From: Haloarcula marina
Lineage (GTDB): Archaea; Halobacteriota; Halobacteria; Halobacteriales; Haloarculaceae
Direction of reading: 5' to 3'
Length of the DNA stretch: 64,000 nt
Assembly: GCF_024218775.1 (NCBI RefSeq)
Contig: NZ_CP100405.1
Span: 124,001-188,000 of the forward strand
The position numbers and the translations under genes were made by a program. Shown one piece after another: positions 56,013 to 64,000 of the stretch. The notes below the pieces were generated by a model that had not been told where the DNA came from, did no database searches, and saw nothing but the letters and a program-made list of their open reading frames with translations. Position 1 is the first letter of the stretch, and each line of letters starts with the position of its first letter.

Positions 56013-56906
56013 ATGGATAACCCCAGCGTGGACGCACGTGAGGAGAAACGTATCCGGAATACCGCTGCCTCCGGTGTTCTCGGACGCTGGTGGGTATACC
56101 TCGTTGTCGCGGTGGCCGGGACGTGGGTCTTCTGGCTTCCGGCGATCGTTCTCGGCCTAAGCTTCGACAGTGCTGTGGGACTCGTGTTACTCCTCGTCGG
56201 CCTCGCTATCCCCGGCGTGTCCGGAATCGCGTTCGTCTATCTCGTCTACGACGAACGCGGATGGAGCGACTTCTGGAACCGCGTCACCAACCCCCGGCGC
56301 CTCAGATACGGCTGGCTCGTCGTGATCATGCTGGTACCCCTTGGTGTTGGTGTTCTCGCTGGCATCGTTGACCTACTCCTTGGTGGTCCCGGACCATCGT
56401 GGGGTGAAGGTGTGACACACTTCGGGGTAAATCCTCTCGCGATCCTCCCGGCGTTGTTCTTCGCGACTCTCCCTCCGATCCTCGAGGAGCTAGGATGGCG
56501 AGGCTACGCGTTAGACCGACTGCAACTGAAGATGTCGGCGTTGAGCGCGAGCTTGTTTCTGGGCGTGGTCTGGGCCATCTGGCACCTCCCCCTGTTCTTC
56601 ATCGATGGGTCGTTCCAGCACGACGCGGTCGGGTTCGCGACCACGGGATTCTGGCTGTTCATGGCCGGGATCGTCGCGCTCTCTGTCGCATTCACGTGGA
56701 TCTACAATAACACGGAACGCAGCATCCTCGGTATCATCGTTCTACACGGCTGGGTGAACTTCACCGCCGAGGTCATCGTGGTCCCGGACCTCGCCTATTA
56801 CGGACTCTGGTTCGTACTCGCCGGGGTGATCGTCGCGATCTGGGGACGCAAGACCCTGACGGCTGATCCCGAGGTTCCTCACCCCCCACTCCCCGCCAAC
56901 CCGTGA
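56013..56906 (+). CDS. CPBP-family intramembrane metalloprotease
   Basis: 297 residues with about eight membrane segments. The family motifs are EELGWRGYALDRLQ (paired Glu plus Arg), FLGVVWAIWHLPLFF (His) and LGIIVLHGWVNF (His). CPBP proteins are intramembrane proteases, some linked to self-immunity or protein processing. The role here cannot be read. It is transcribed toward the IS200/IS605 element. Confidence 0.9.
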   Translation: MDNPSVDAREEKRIRNTAASGVLGRWWVYLVVAVAGTWVFWLPAIVLGLSFDSAVGLVLLLVGLAIPGVSGIAFVYLVYDERGWSDFWNRVTNPRRLRYGWLVVIMLVPLGVGVLAGIVDLLLGGPGPSWGEGVTHFGVNPLAILPALFFATLPPILEELGWRGYALDRLQLKMSALSASLFLGVVWAIWHLPLFFIDGSFQHDAVGFATTGFWLFMAGIVALSVAFTWIYNNTERSILGIIVLHGWVNFTAEVIVVPDLAYYGLWFVLAGVIVAIWGRKTLTADPEVPHPPLPANP

Positions 56907-57035
56907 TGGATCTCGACTGACGTGGTCGCTCCGGAAACAGTATACACGCGACGGCCTGGGTGTCTGACGAATTATAGGTATTCGTTCATTCCACTGCAGA
57001 CGTCGAAGAGCAGCGGTGAACTACCCTACCCTACC

Positions 57036-58277
57036 CTACTCGCTCACGGCTTCCGCCGTTCGCTCCTTGAGGGTAGGGCTTCCTGATTCCACGACGCGCT
57101 TTGCAGACACCGAGGTGTCCACAGGGAGTGCAGTCTCCACAGGCGTTGATTCGGAGTGAACCACTCCTACATCTTCGAGGCCGCGAGAAAGAATGTTCCA
57201 CGCCGCATTCGCGTCTCTGTCCGCCTCAAACCCGCAGGTGGGACAGGAATGTTCACGGACCCACAACGGCTTCTCCGTCGAGACACCGCAAGACGCGCAC
57301 TCCTTGGTCATCCCTCTCGGGTTGACCGCGACGAAGTGCGCTCCCTCTCGCTCACACTTGTACTCAAGTAGTGAAAGGAACGTCCGCCACGCGGCGGAGG
57401 CGGTGTTGCGGCTGTTCGACGGCGACTTCATCATCCCCTTGACGTTCAGGTCTTCGACCGCTACGAGGTCGTACTCCCGAGCGTAGTAGGCAGAGAGTTT
57501 GTGCAAGAAGTCGCGGCGCTTCCGTCGGAGGTCGGCGTGACACTCCGCGACTCGCCGCCGTTGCTTCTCGTAGTTGTTCGACCCGTGTTGCTTTCGCGAG
57601 AGCCTCCGTTGCTCGCGCTCCAGCCGCTCCCGTTCGTCTGAGAGGTCGAGCGACCCGACCGCCGTTCCGTCCGTGTCGTGAGTGTATTTGAGAATCCCCA
57701 CGTCGATACCGACGCACTTCTCGGGGTTCTCAGGCGGTTCGGGTGCTTCGCGGTCCATTTGGACGCCGAACGTGGCGAACCACTCGCCCGTCGGTTCTTT
57801 CTTGACCGTGACCTGTTTCACGATGGCGTCGTCGGGGATTGCGCGGTGGAGCCGTATCGGTATATCCGCGAGTTTCGAGAGGGACAGAACAGTCTGACCG
57901 CCCTTCTTGTCGAGCTTGAAGCCAGACTGACTGTACGTGAAACTGCGGAACTCCCGTGGCGGCTTCCACTTGAGTTGACCGACGCCGTAGCCATTCTTCT
58001 TGAGCGCCGAGAGTCCTTTGAGGTTGTCGAACAGACGTTCTACGACGGTTTGGAGAACCTTCGAGTACACGTCTGAGAGGCCGTCCCACCACTGCTTGAG
58101 GTCGGGTAGTTCCGACCGCAGAGTGGTCATGGACGGCAGTTCGCCGTGTTCGTCTTGGTACTCGTTGAGGCGGTAGAGCGTGTGGTTGTAGAGTTGCCTA
58201 CAAATGTCTCGGTGGCGGTCCAACTCCTCACGGTGGGCGTCGGACGGCTTGAGACGGTACTTGTAGGCGTAGTACAT
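57036..58277 (-). CDS. tnpB: TnpB RNA-guided nuclease (IS200/IS605 family)
   Basis: 413 residues. The RuvC-like acidic residues are Asp192 (CVGIDVGILKYTHD), Glu275 (LVAVEDLNVKGM) and the Asp pair in FEADRDANAAWNI (353/355). A zinc finger is formed by Cys327, Cys330, Cys345 and Cys348. All are present, so the protein is probably active. TnpB proteins cut DNA guided by an RNA made from the element's end next to the tnpB 3' end. It is one base from tnpA. Confidence 0.93.
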   Translation of the reverse strand: MYYAYKYRLKPSDAHREELDRHRDICRQLYNHTLYRLNEYQDEHGELPSMTTLRSELPDLKQWWDGLSDVYSKVLQTVVERLFDNLKGLSALKKNGYGVGQLKWKPPREFRSFTYSQSGFKLDKKGGQTVLSLSKLADIPIRLHRAIPDDAIVKQVTVKKEPTGEWFATFGVQMDREAPEPPENPEKCVGIDVGILKYTHDTDGTAVGSLDLSDERERLEREQRRLSRKQHGSNNYEKQRRRVAECHADLRRKRRDFLHKLSAYYAREYDLVAVEDLNVKGMMKSPSNSRNTASAAWRTFLSLLEYKCEREGAHFVAVNPRGMTKECASCGVSTEKPLWVREHSCPTCGFEADRDANAAWNILSRGLEDVGVVHSESTPVETALPVDTSVSAKRVVESGSPTLKERTAEAVSE

Positions 58278-58278
58278 T

Positions 58279-58683
58279 CTACTCGCGTTGGTCCTCTACG
58301 TACTGTTTCAGCACATCCAGCGACACCTGCCCCGTCGAGATGAGGCAATACGAGTCGTTCCAGAACGAATCGCCCCACAGTTCGGTCTTCAGTTCCTCCG
58401 CGTACTCGTTGCGGATACGGCGGGCGGTCGCGCCCTTGACCGTGTTGATGAACTTCACGAGGTCCGTGGTGGGTTTCGCTCGGAACAGGATGTGTACGTG
58501 GTCATCCTCGCCGTCGAGGTTCGTCAATTCGACGCCGTAGTTGTCCGTGAACCCGCTGATGACCTCGTGAATGAATTGGGTTCGCTCCTCGGTTAGCACT
58601 CCGAGCCGATACTTTGTGGTGAGTATCAGGTGGTAGTGCAGGGAATACGTCGAGTGCGCTCCCGAGTCGAGGTCGTACTCCAT
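58279..58683 (-). CDS. tnpA: TnpA Y1 transposase (IS200/IS605 family)
   Basis: 134 residues from the ATG at 58683. The HUH motif is DDHVHILF (His62, His64) and the catalytic Tyr is Tyr128 in LDVLKQYVED. The length is normal for single-domain Y1 transposases. Both catalytic elements are intact. Confidence 0.93.
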   Translation of the reverse strand: MEYDLDSGAHSTYSLHYHLILTTKYRLGVLTEERTQFIHEVISGFTDNYGVELTNLDGEDDHVHILFRAKPTTDLVKFINTVKGATARRIRNEYAEELKTELWGDSFWNDSYCLISTGQVSLDVLKQYVEDQRE

Positions 58684-58779
58684 TGGGTTCGGCCAATAAT
58701 ATGCTACCCTACTGCAAAAACATTGCGACTGCGTGGGCCTGTGGGACTGCAACCGCAGAGTGTATGAGAACCGTGCGGC

Positions 58780-58859
58780 GCTGTATCCCTCCCTGCTCGC
58801 GCCTCCCGCTCGGTCGGCGCTCGCTGAGGAAGGGGGCTTAGCGCCTCAATTCAGCTAAA
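58780..58859. mobile_element. Partial palindromic element matching the one at 52.0 kb
   Basis: From GCTGTATCCC to TTCAGCTAAA it is nearly identical to 52011-52090, but the left 15-bp arm is replaced by unrelated sequence on the tnpA side. Either the IS element is joined to it or it is part of the IS left end. Confidence 0.6.
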
Positions 58860-59003
58860 ACGGGCGTTTGTATCGACACGCCCTGCCGACCGGATCACAG
58901 TCGTGGACCACGCAACACTCGCGCTGTCTATGCAGCAGAGAGGCTGTTAGTTGTCGTTAGGTTGGGAAATTTCTCATTCTGGGCCGCCACACTCGTGTAG
59001 AGG

Positions 59004-59708
59004 ATGGTTCATCAAGGAACATCGAAGAATGAATGGGCCGACCGACACCGACAGGCACTGACCACTCGCCATTCCCATGAGGACGTAGTCAATGACCGGG
59101 AGTTCGAACTGTTATTAGAAGCATGCGGGGATTTGCCAGCACCACGTGACTTCGAGGCGCGATTCATCTGTCTGCTCGGCGGGCGGCTTGGCCTACGAGC
59201 TGGGGAGATTGCACACTTCAATTCCTCTTGGCTAGACTGGAATCGTAAGCTCATTCGGATTCCACAGCACGAACCGTGTGACTGTGGCTACTGCCAGCGA
59301 CAGGCCCGTCAGGAAGTCTCGCATAATGAACAACTGACTGAATCCGACGCACTAGGTTCACGCTGGCACCCAAAGACCGTTGCGTCTGCTCGGTCAATCC
59401 CCTTCGATCTCTCACTGCGAATCGAACTCTGTATCGAGCGGTTCGCAAGCCGTTACAGTGGGTTCCCACAGTCGCGGTCAACGGTCAACCGACGCGTCGC
59501 GGAAGCCGCCGACGAAGCGAATCTCACTGGACGAATCTATCCACATTGTCTGCGGGCAACCGCAGCCAGCCATCATGCGTACAAGGGTGTAGCCCCGGTA
59601 CCGCTCCAAGCACTAATGGGCTGGAGTGACCTTGCAACTGCCCAGAAGTACATCCGGATCTCCGGAACCGCGACTGCCGACGCACTCCGTCGAGTCCACC
59701 ACAAATAA
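59004..59708 (+). CDS. Tyrosine site-specific integrase
   Basis: 234 residues. The catalytic set is complete: Arg65 (GLRAGEIAHF), the Lys/Arg beta-turn region (ASARSIPF), His181-x-x-Arg184 (YPHCLRATAASHH), Trp207 (LMGWSD) and Tyr216 (ATAQKYIRIS). A Cys-rich insert (PCDCGYCQRQ) may bind zinc. There is little room for a full N-terminal core-binding domain. It is intact, unlike the integrase at 20.5 kb, and may act in resolving or integrating this replicon. Confidence 0.88.
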   Translation: MVHQGTSKNEWADRHRQALTTRHSHEDVVNDREFELLLEACGDLPAPRDFEARFICLLGGRLGLRAGEIAHFNSSWLDWNRKLIRIPQHEPCDCGYCQRQARQEVSHNEQLTESDALGSRWHPKTVASARSIPFDLSLRIELCIERFASRYSGFPQSRSTVNRRVAEAADEANLTGRIYPHCLRATAASHHAYKGVAPVPLQALMGWSDLATAQKYIRISGTATADALRRVHHK

Positions 59709-59818
59709 CCGAACAGCCACTCTTCTGGCAGATCACCCGGTGCTGCATAGAGAGGGTGTAGTCAGCACGGGTGCTGAACTTGTCCCGCATTTGAATTTTA
59801 ATCAATCTCGTGTCTCCG

Positions 59819-60616
59819 TTATGACATTGGTTTGTCCTCAAGATGAATATCAAAAGATGTTGTAATCAGGGTTCCGTTGGGCTTTGTCTGCAAAAAGAGT
59901 CGATACCGGCCGACCGTTGGAAACCGAGCCATGAACTGGATGAGCCCGCTGTCAGGATCGGTTTCTTCAGGATGGACATGGAGGTACGCTAAATCACCTT
60001 CGCGGATTGCTACGAGGTGCCCAAGGGCTCCAAGATATTCGTCTAAGTTTGCGACAGGATGATCATCCTGACGAACCTCGAATTGTAATTGACTCGCTTC
60101 GCCGGGAATGATTTCATCTGTCATCAATTCTACCTCGTATCCGTCTGCCGTTGCTTGACGAGACGAGGTTGGTCGGGAATCAATTGTTCCCGAGTCTGAC
60201 GCGAACAGATCGAATCCGAGAGTTGTCGGCTGCCCATCGACGACGATATCCACGAACGCACGATAGACACCAGGATCTGGAAGCGAGAAGTTCTCAACAT
60301 GCCAAGTTCCGTCCGAGTCAAGCTCCGGATGAAGGTGCTGGAACCGGGTTAAATCACGGCGGACAATTATGAGATGACTTTGCTGGCCGTGTGCGTACTC
60401 GAAGTCGGTCACTGGCTCGCCATCGTCGTCAACGATGCGGAACGTCCATTCGGTAGCAGTTCCCGCTTCGAAGCGCGTCTCCGATGGATCGAACCGGAAC
60501 CCGTTTGCAGCAAGGGCTAACCCGCCCGGAACCGCGTGTCCCTTCGGGGCATATCCTCGGGGCGCTTCTTGTGAGGTGCCGTGATTTCCATGGCCAGAGT
60601 GGTCTTCCATACGCAT
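59819..60616 (-). CDS. Metal-resistance companion protein with His-rich N-terminus
   Basis: 265 residues. The first 15 residues contain a His/Met cluster (MRMEDHSGHGNHG). Two similar beta-sandwich units follow, each with a HLHPE/HVHPE motif (RFQHLHPELDSDGTW and LAYLHVHPEETDPDSG), resembling YtkA-like domains. No signal peptide is evident. The divergent neighbour is a CopB-type ATPase 358 bp away, so a role in copper handling is likely. Confidence 0.65.
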   Translation of the reverse strand: MRMEDHSGHGNHGTSQEAPRGYAPKGHAVPGGLALAANGFRFDPSETRFEAGTATEWTFRIVDDDGEPVTDFEYAHGQQSHLIIVRRDLTRFQHLHPELDSDGTWHVENFSLPDPGVYRAFVDIVVDGQPTTLGFDLFASDSGTIDSRPTSSRQATADGYEVELMTDEIIPGEASQLQFEVRQDDHPVANLDEYLGALGHLVAIREGDLAYLHVHPEETDPDSGLIQFMARFPTVGRYRLFLQTKPNGTLITTSFDIHLEDKPMS

Positions 60617-60974
60617 ACATTACGCCCGAAGCATCTACAAACTGGTGCCACATCCCAAATGTCAACATTAACCCATTCGATTTCGATCTCTGTTCTCAGT
60701 TTGTGCCTCTCTGTTAATGCGCCATCAAACCGTTTTCACAGGAACAAGATGGGTGAATTATAGCCCAAGAGAGCTGACACTGGTGATGCGACTCAGTAAG
60801 ATGGAGTGGTTTGTGAATGGGTTTTACAGTTTGGCCGCTATCTCCCCCACTCGTCTATCTCCGAGGGATGTCTCAGGGTAACATCTACCCAGGGCTACTA
60901 AATCGTGGGGTGTCGTAGTAGAGTTCTAGCGACGTTGACACCAGACCGTCGATTCGATACAGAGAACTCTCAAT

Positions 60975-63230
60975 ATGCCAAACAACGACGACCACCGAAA
61001 ACACGGGGAAGATGTTGAGAAGGTTCGCCAGTCAGAAGAAAACCCGGACGCAGCGAATCACACCCATCACGATTCGTCACATAAACAGCCACGTGTTGAA
61101 CAATCGTTGTTAGAAGACGAAGCTACTGCATCTCCGCATATGGGGCACGGAGCGGGCCACAATCACAGTGGCGAGAGAGACACTCATCAAGGAGGGCACG
61201 GTGGGCATGACGTGAGTCACGTCGGCCATGAGCAGATGTTCAAGAAGCGATTCTTCGTCAGTCTCATCCTCTCGATCCCCGTCCTGCTCTACAGCGAAGG
61301 GCTGCAAGAGCTACTGAGTTTCTCTGTCCCCACCTTCCCGGGAAGTGAATGGATCAGCCCCGTATTGTCAGTCGTTGTCTTCGCCTACGGGGGTGTTCCC
61401 TTCATTCAGATGGCCCTTCCCGAACTCCGTGACCGGGAACCCGGCATGATGACGCTAATCTCGATGGCGATCTCTGTCGCATTCGTCTACAGTCTCGCAA
61501 CCGTGGTTGCTCCGATTGGGATGGATTTCTTTTGGGAGCTGGTGACGCTGATTGACATCATGCTACTGGGACACTGGATCGAAATGCGTTCAGTACGCCA
61601 GGCTTCGGGGGCACTCAATGAGCTTGCGAAACTCCTGCCAGACACTGCCGAACGAATCACTGAAAGCGGAGAGACCGAAGAAGTGCCTGTCGGAAATCTT
61701 GAACAGGGCGACCTGGTTCTCGTTCGCCCCGGAGCCAATATTCCCGCAGACGGTGTCGTTGAGGAAGGGGATTCAGACGTAAGTGAGGCGATGATTACGG
61801 GGGAGTCCCGTCCCGTTTCGAAAGAACCGGGTGACGAAGTCATCGGTGGGACGATAAATGGAGAGGGAAGTCTCCGGGTGCGCGTCACGGCAACGGGCGA
61901 CGAATCGACGTTGTCTGGGATTATGCGGTTGGTGGAAGAAGCTCAGACGAGTAAGTCTCGGACCCAGATGCTCGCGGACAAAGCTGCGGGCTGGTTGTTC
62001 TACGTTGCCGTTGCTGCTGCTGCTATCACTGCCGTCGGTTGGATCATCGCCGTCGGATTCAATGTTGAGGTAATTGCTCGGGTAGTGACCGTACTCGTCA
62101 TTGCCTGTCCGCACGCACTCGGGCTCGCAATTCCACTCGTCGTTGCGATCAATACGTCGCTGGCGGCCCGTAATGGAATGCTCATCCGTGATCGCATTGC
62201 GATGGAGGAAGCCAGGAACGTGGACGTGGTCGTCTTTGACAAAACCGGGACGCTCACGAAGGGAGAGCAAGGCGTTGTAGAGGTAGAAACCCTTTCAGGA
62301 GTAGACGAAAATGAGGCACTCGCGTTAACCGCTGCAATCGAAGGAGATTCTGAGCATATCATCGCGCAAGCGATCCGTGAGGAGGCAACAGAGCGAAACC
62401 TTTCCCTTCCCGAAATAGGGGACTTCGAGGCCATCAAAGGGCGCGGGGTTCGTGCGACGTCCAACGGCGATACTGTCCATGTTGGCGGGCCGAATCTTTT
62501 GACCTACCTTTCGATTGAACCGTCTACCGAACTCAAGGAGTTTGCCGAAGAAGCAGGTTCGAACGCCCAGACGGTTGTCTATCTGGTTCGTGACGGCCAA
62601 GCTGTCGCAGCAATAGCTCTTGCAGACGTAATCCGCGAGGAAAGTCGGCAGGCCGTGGAAGCACTTCACGACATGGGTATCGAAGTAGCGATGCTAACAG
62701 GCGACTCTGAGGATGTTGCCCGAGCCGTCGCTGAAGACTTGGGAATCGATACCTACTTCGCTGAGGTCTTGCCGGAAGACAAAGACAAGAAAATCATCGA
62801 GCTTCAGGAACAAGGAAAAAAGGTGGCAATGGTTGGCGACGGTGTGAATGATGCACCTGCTCTGACTCGGGCAGATATCGGCATCGCAATCGGAAGCGGG
62901 ACAGACGTTGCGGTGGAGGCCGCTGATATTGTACTCGTCCAGAACAATCCGGTTGACGTAGTGCGTCTCATTTCTCTCTCCCGGAAAAGTTACAGGAAGA
63001 TGCAGGAAAATCTCGTTTGGGCTGCGGGGTACAACGTCTTCGCCATCCCATTAGCGGCTGGGGTACTTGCGCCGATTGGGATTCTCCTCTCGCCAGCGAT
63101 TGGCGCAGTCCTGATGTCACTATCGACCATTATCGTAGCCATCAACGCACAGTTCCTCCGTCGGAGTGACCTCAGCCTCCCAAGCCTACCGGGACGCTCC
63201 GCCCCGGTGGAAACACGACCAGCTGACTAG
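60975..63230 (+). CDS. copB: CopB-type copper-translocating P-type ATPase
   Basis: 751 residues. The N-terminus (1-90) is His-rich ([19 protein letters not shown]) in place of a CxxC metal domain. The membrane metal site is CPH (Cys378-Pro379-His380), as in CopB pumps, rather than CPC. Phosphorylation occurs at Asp422 in DKTGT; the actuator TGES and the hinge GDGVNDAP are intact. Eight membrane segments fit the family. It should export copper, or silver, from the cell. Confidence 0.93.
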   Translation: MPNNDDHRKHGEDVEKVRQSEENPDAANHTHHDSSHKQPRVEQSLLEDEATASPHMGHGAGHNHSGERDTHQGGHGGHDVSHVGHEQMFKKRFFVSLILSIPVLLYSEGLQELLSFSVPTFPGSEWISPVLSVVVFAYGGVPFIQMALPELRDREPGMMTLISMAISVAFVYSLATVVAPIGMDFFWELVTLIDIMLLGHWIEMRSVRQASGALNELAKLLPDTAERITESGETEEVPVGNLEQGDLVLVRPGANIPADGVVEEGDSDVSEAMITGESRPVSKEPGDEVIGGTINGEGSLRVRVTATGDESTLSGIMRLVEEAQTSKSRTQMLADKAAGWLFYVAVAAAAITAVGWIIAVGFNVEVIARVVTVLVIACPHALGLAIPLVVAINTSLAARNGMLIRDRIAMEEARNVDVVVFDKTGTLTKGEQGVVEVETLSGVDENEALALTAAIEGDSEHIIAQAIREEATERNLSLPEIGDFEAIKGRGVRATSNGDTVHVGGPNLLTYLSIEPSTELKEFAEEAGSNAQTVVYLVRDGQAVAAIALADVIREESRQAVEALHDMGIEVAMLTGDSEDVARAVAEDLGIDTYFAEVLPEDKDKKIIELQEQGKKVAMVGDGVNDAPALTRADIGIAIGSGTDVAVEAADIVLVQNNPVDVVRLISLSRKSYRKMQENLVWAAGYNVFAIPLAAGVLAPIGILLSPAIGAVLMSLSTIIVAINAQFLRRSDLSLPSLPGRSAPVETRPAD

Positions 63231-63436
63231 TTTGTTCTACTTGGATTTATTACACTCTCAAAAGGAACGTATGTAGTCTGCGGGATGAGCTACAGGAGGC
63301 GTCCGAATTGACGTGATGACCCCAGTTGAATTGTACCCTGAGATACCTAAGCGATTGTTTGGCTGATGAAGACGGTACGCACCCTGTGAATATTCTCACA
63401 CCCAGACGTTATGTGAAATCGAGTACAAGCTAACCT

Positions 63437-63742
63437 ATGCCTCACGACGATCAGAGTCAACCTAGCGAAGTCAGACTCAAACCTGGGCAAAAGCTGTACA
63501 CCAATGACGGTGTGGAAATTGGTGTGATTCAGGGAATTACTGACATCGGAGTTGAGGTCAATGTCCACGACGACTTCTCGAAACTCTCCCTAGAACACGC
63601 TCCGAACGAAAACTACGGTGAAGGCTATCTTGTTTGGCGGTGTTCAAATTGTGGAGAGTTAGGCGATATCGACGAGATCCCGGATGAGTGTCCGAACTGT
63701 GGGCAAGGTCGAGAGGAACTCTATGCTTACCTTGAAGACTGA
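63437..63742 (+). CDS. Zinc-ribbon protein, rubredoxin-like
   Basis: 101 residues. The N-terminal beta-rich part (KLYTNDGVEIGVIQGITDIG) precedes a C-terminal ribbon WRCSNCGELGDIDEIPDECPNCG, with two CxxC pairs. Proteins with this layout are common in haloarchaea (DUF7130-like) and bind zinc or iron. It sits 207 bp after the copper pump on the same strand. Confidence 0.8.
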   Translation: MPHDDQSQPSEVRLKPGQKLYTNDGVEIGVIQGITDIGVEVNVHDDFSKLSLEHAPNENYGEGYLVWRCSNCGELGDIDEIPDECPNCGQGREELYAYLED

Positions 63743-63944
63743 ATATCTCTCACCTTTAGTATATGAGTTCTAATATTTTGTCTGTAGAGCGCGAACGCTA
63801 ATTCTGACTGGTTCGGTTATTACGAGTGCCGCATTCGCGCTATCTATTCAGCAGCGCCCTGTTCGAACTACTCGGCTTCTGTCAGTTACCATGTGACCGA
63901 TACAGAGGGTATATTCATCACTGTACTACCACTCGTACGCTGAG

Positions 63945-64000
63945 TTAGATGAGGCCGATCCCCTGGGCGATGAGAGCCAGTGAGATGAGAATACTGAGCA
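63945..64000 (-). CDS. C-terminal end of a membrane protein, cut by the window edge
   Basis: The last 18 codons read LSILISLALIAQGIGLI and stop (TAA, 63947-63945). The hydrophobic composition indicates a terminal membrane helix. The rest of the gene is beyond the window. Confidence 0.5.
   Translation of the reverse strand, partial: LSILISLALIAQGIGLI

Larger units (their letters stand above)
57036..58683 (-). mobile_element. IS200/IS605-family element (tnpA plus tnpB)
   Basis: The two transposase genes lie in the same orientation, one base apart. The element must extend beyond them on both sides: a short GC hairpin (ACGGCTTCCGCCGT) lies at the tnpB end, and a palindrome-rich stretch lies beyond tnpA. 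Exact ends cannot be fixed from one copy. Such elements move as single-stranded circles and do not duplicate their target. Confidence 0.88.

Overview
The window is haloarchaeal. The supporting signs are GC-rich acidic proteins, twin-arginine plus lipobox signal peptides on binding proteins, a thermosome-type chaperonin, TrmB and HalOD1 proteins, an Orc1/Cdc6 initiator with iterons, a CRISPR repeat of the haloarchaeal type I-B kind, and haloarchaeal insertion-sequence remnants. The origin, plasmid-type PolB, several integrases and many broken genes suggest a megaplasmid or secondary replicon rather than core chromosome. That last point is inference.

Region 1 (0.1-14.3 kb) is a carbohydrate-use locus. 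It holds a secreted five-bladed-propeller protein, a complete sugar ABC transporter (binding protein, two permeases, ATPase), a type I sulfatase, a PfkB kinase, a TrmB regulator, a cytoplasmic propeller protein and an AGE-family epimerase. Together they look like uptake and breakdown of a sulfated sugar polymer. Two copies of a 62-bp direct repeat lie between trmB and the divergent propeller gene.

Region 2 (14.6-21.4 kb) is mobile. It has a surface hydrolase, a tRNA-3'-like fragment directly before a coiled-coil DNA-binding protein, a set of small winged-helix proteins, a seven-repeat CRISPR array without cas genes, and a frameshifted integrase cut off exactly at the last CRISPR repeat.

Region 3 (21.4-44.1 kb) is more AT-rich. 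It is a catabolic island: MaoC, family III CoA-transferase, acyl-CoA synthetase, SDR, glycerate 2-kinase, a second ABC importer, IclR, Gfo/Idh/MocA, LarA-like, enoyl-CoA hydratase and FAH-family enzymes. It also contains a divergent thermosome paralog, HalOD1/HTH-10 pieces and two decayed transposases.

Region 4 (44.7-49.2 kb) mixes intact genes (a double-psi-barrel membrane protein, TetR, an amphi-Trp/DUF1508-type protein) with broken ones: a GNAT gene with a stop codon, a permease fragment joined to a kinase fragment, and a CoA-transferase remnant.

Region 5 (49.3-59.7 kb) is the replication region. It has seven phased iterons, Orc1/Cdc6, an AT-rich candidate unwinding zone flanked by inverted iterons, a PolB C-terminal fragment, a toxin-antitoxin-like pair, a full PolB, a CPBP protease, an IS200/IS605 element with TnpB, and a tyrosine integrase. 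A 9-bp inverted repeat (TTAACCAAC, 22-23 bp, GTTGGTTAA) occurs near 49.3, 51.5 and 55.6 kb and again at 19.9 kb. I regard it as the most interesting unexplained signal.

Region 6 (59.8-64 kb) is a metal-resistance cassette: a CopB-type P-type ATPase with a His-rich N-terminus, a companion His-containing protein and a zinc-ribbon protein.
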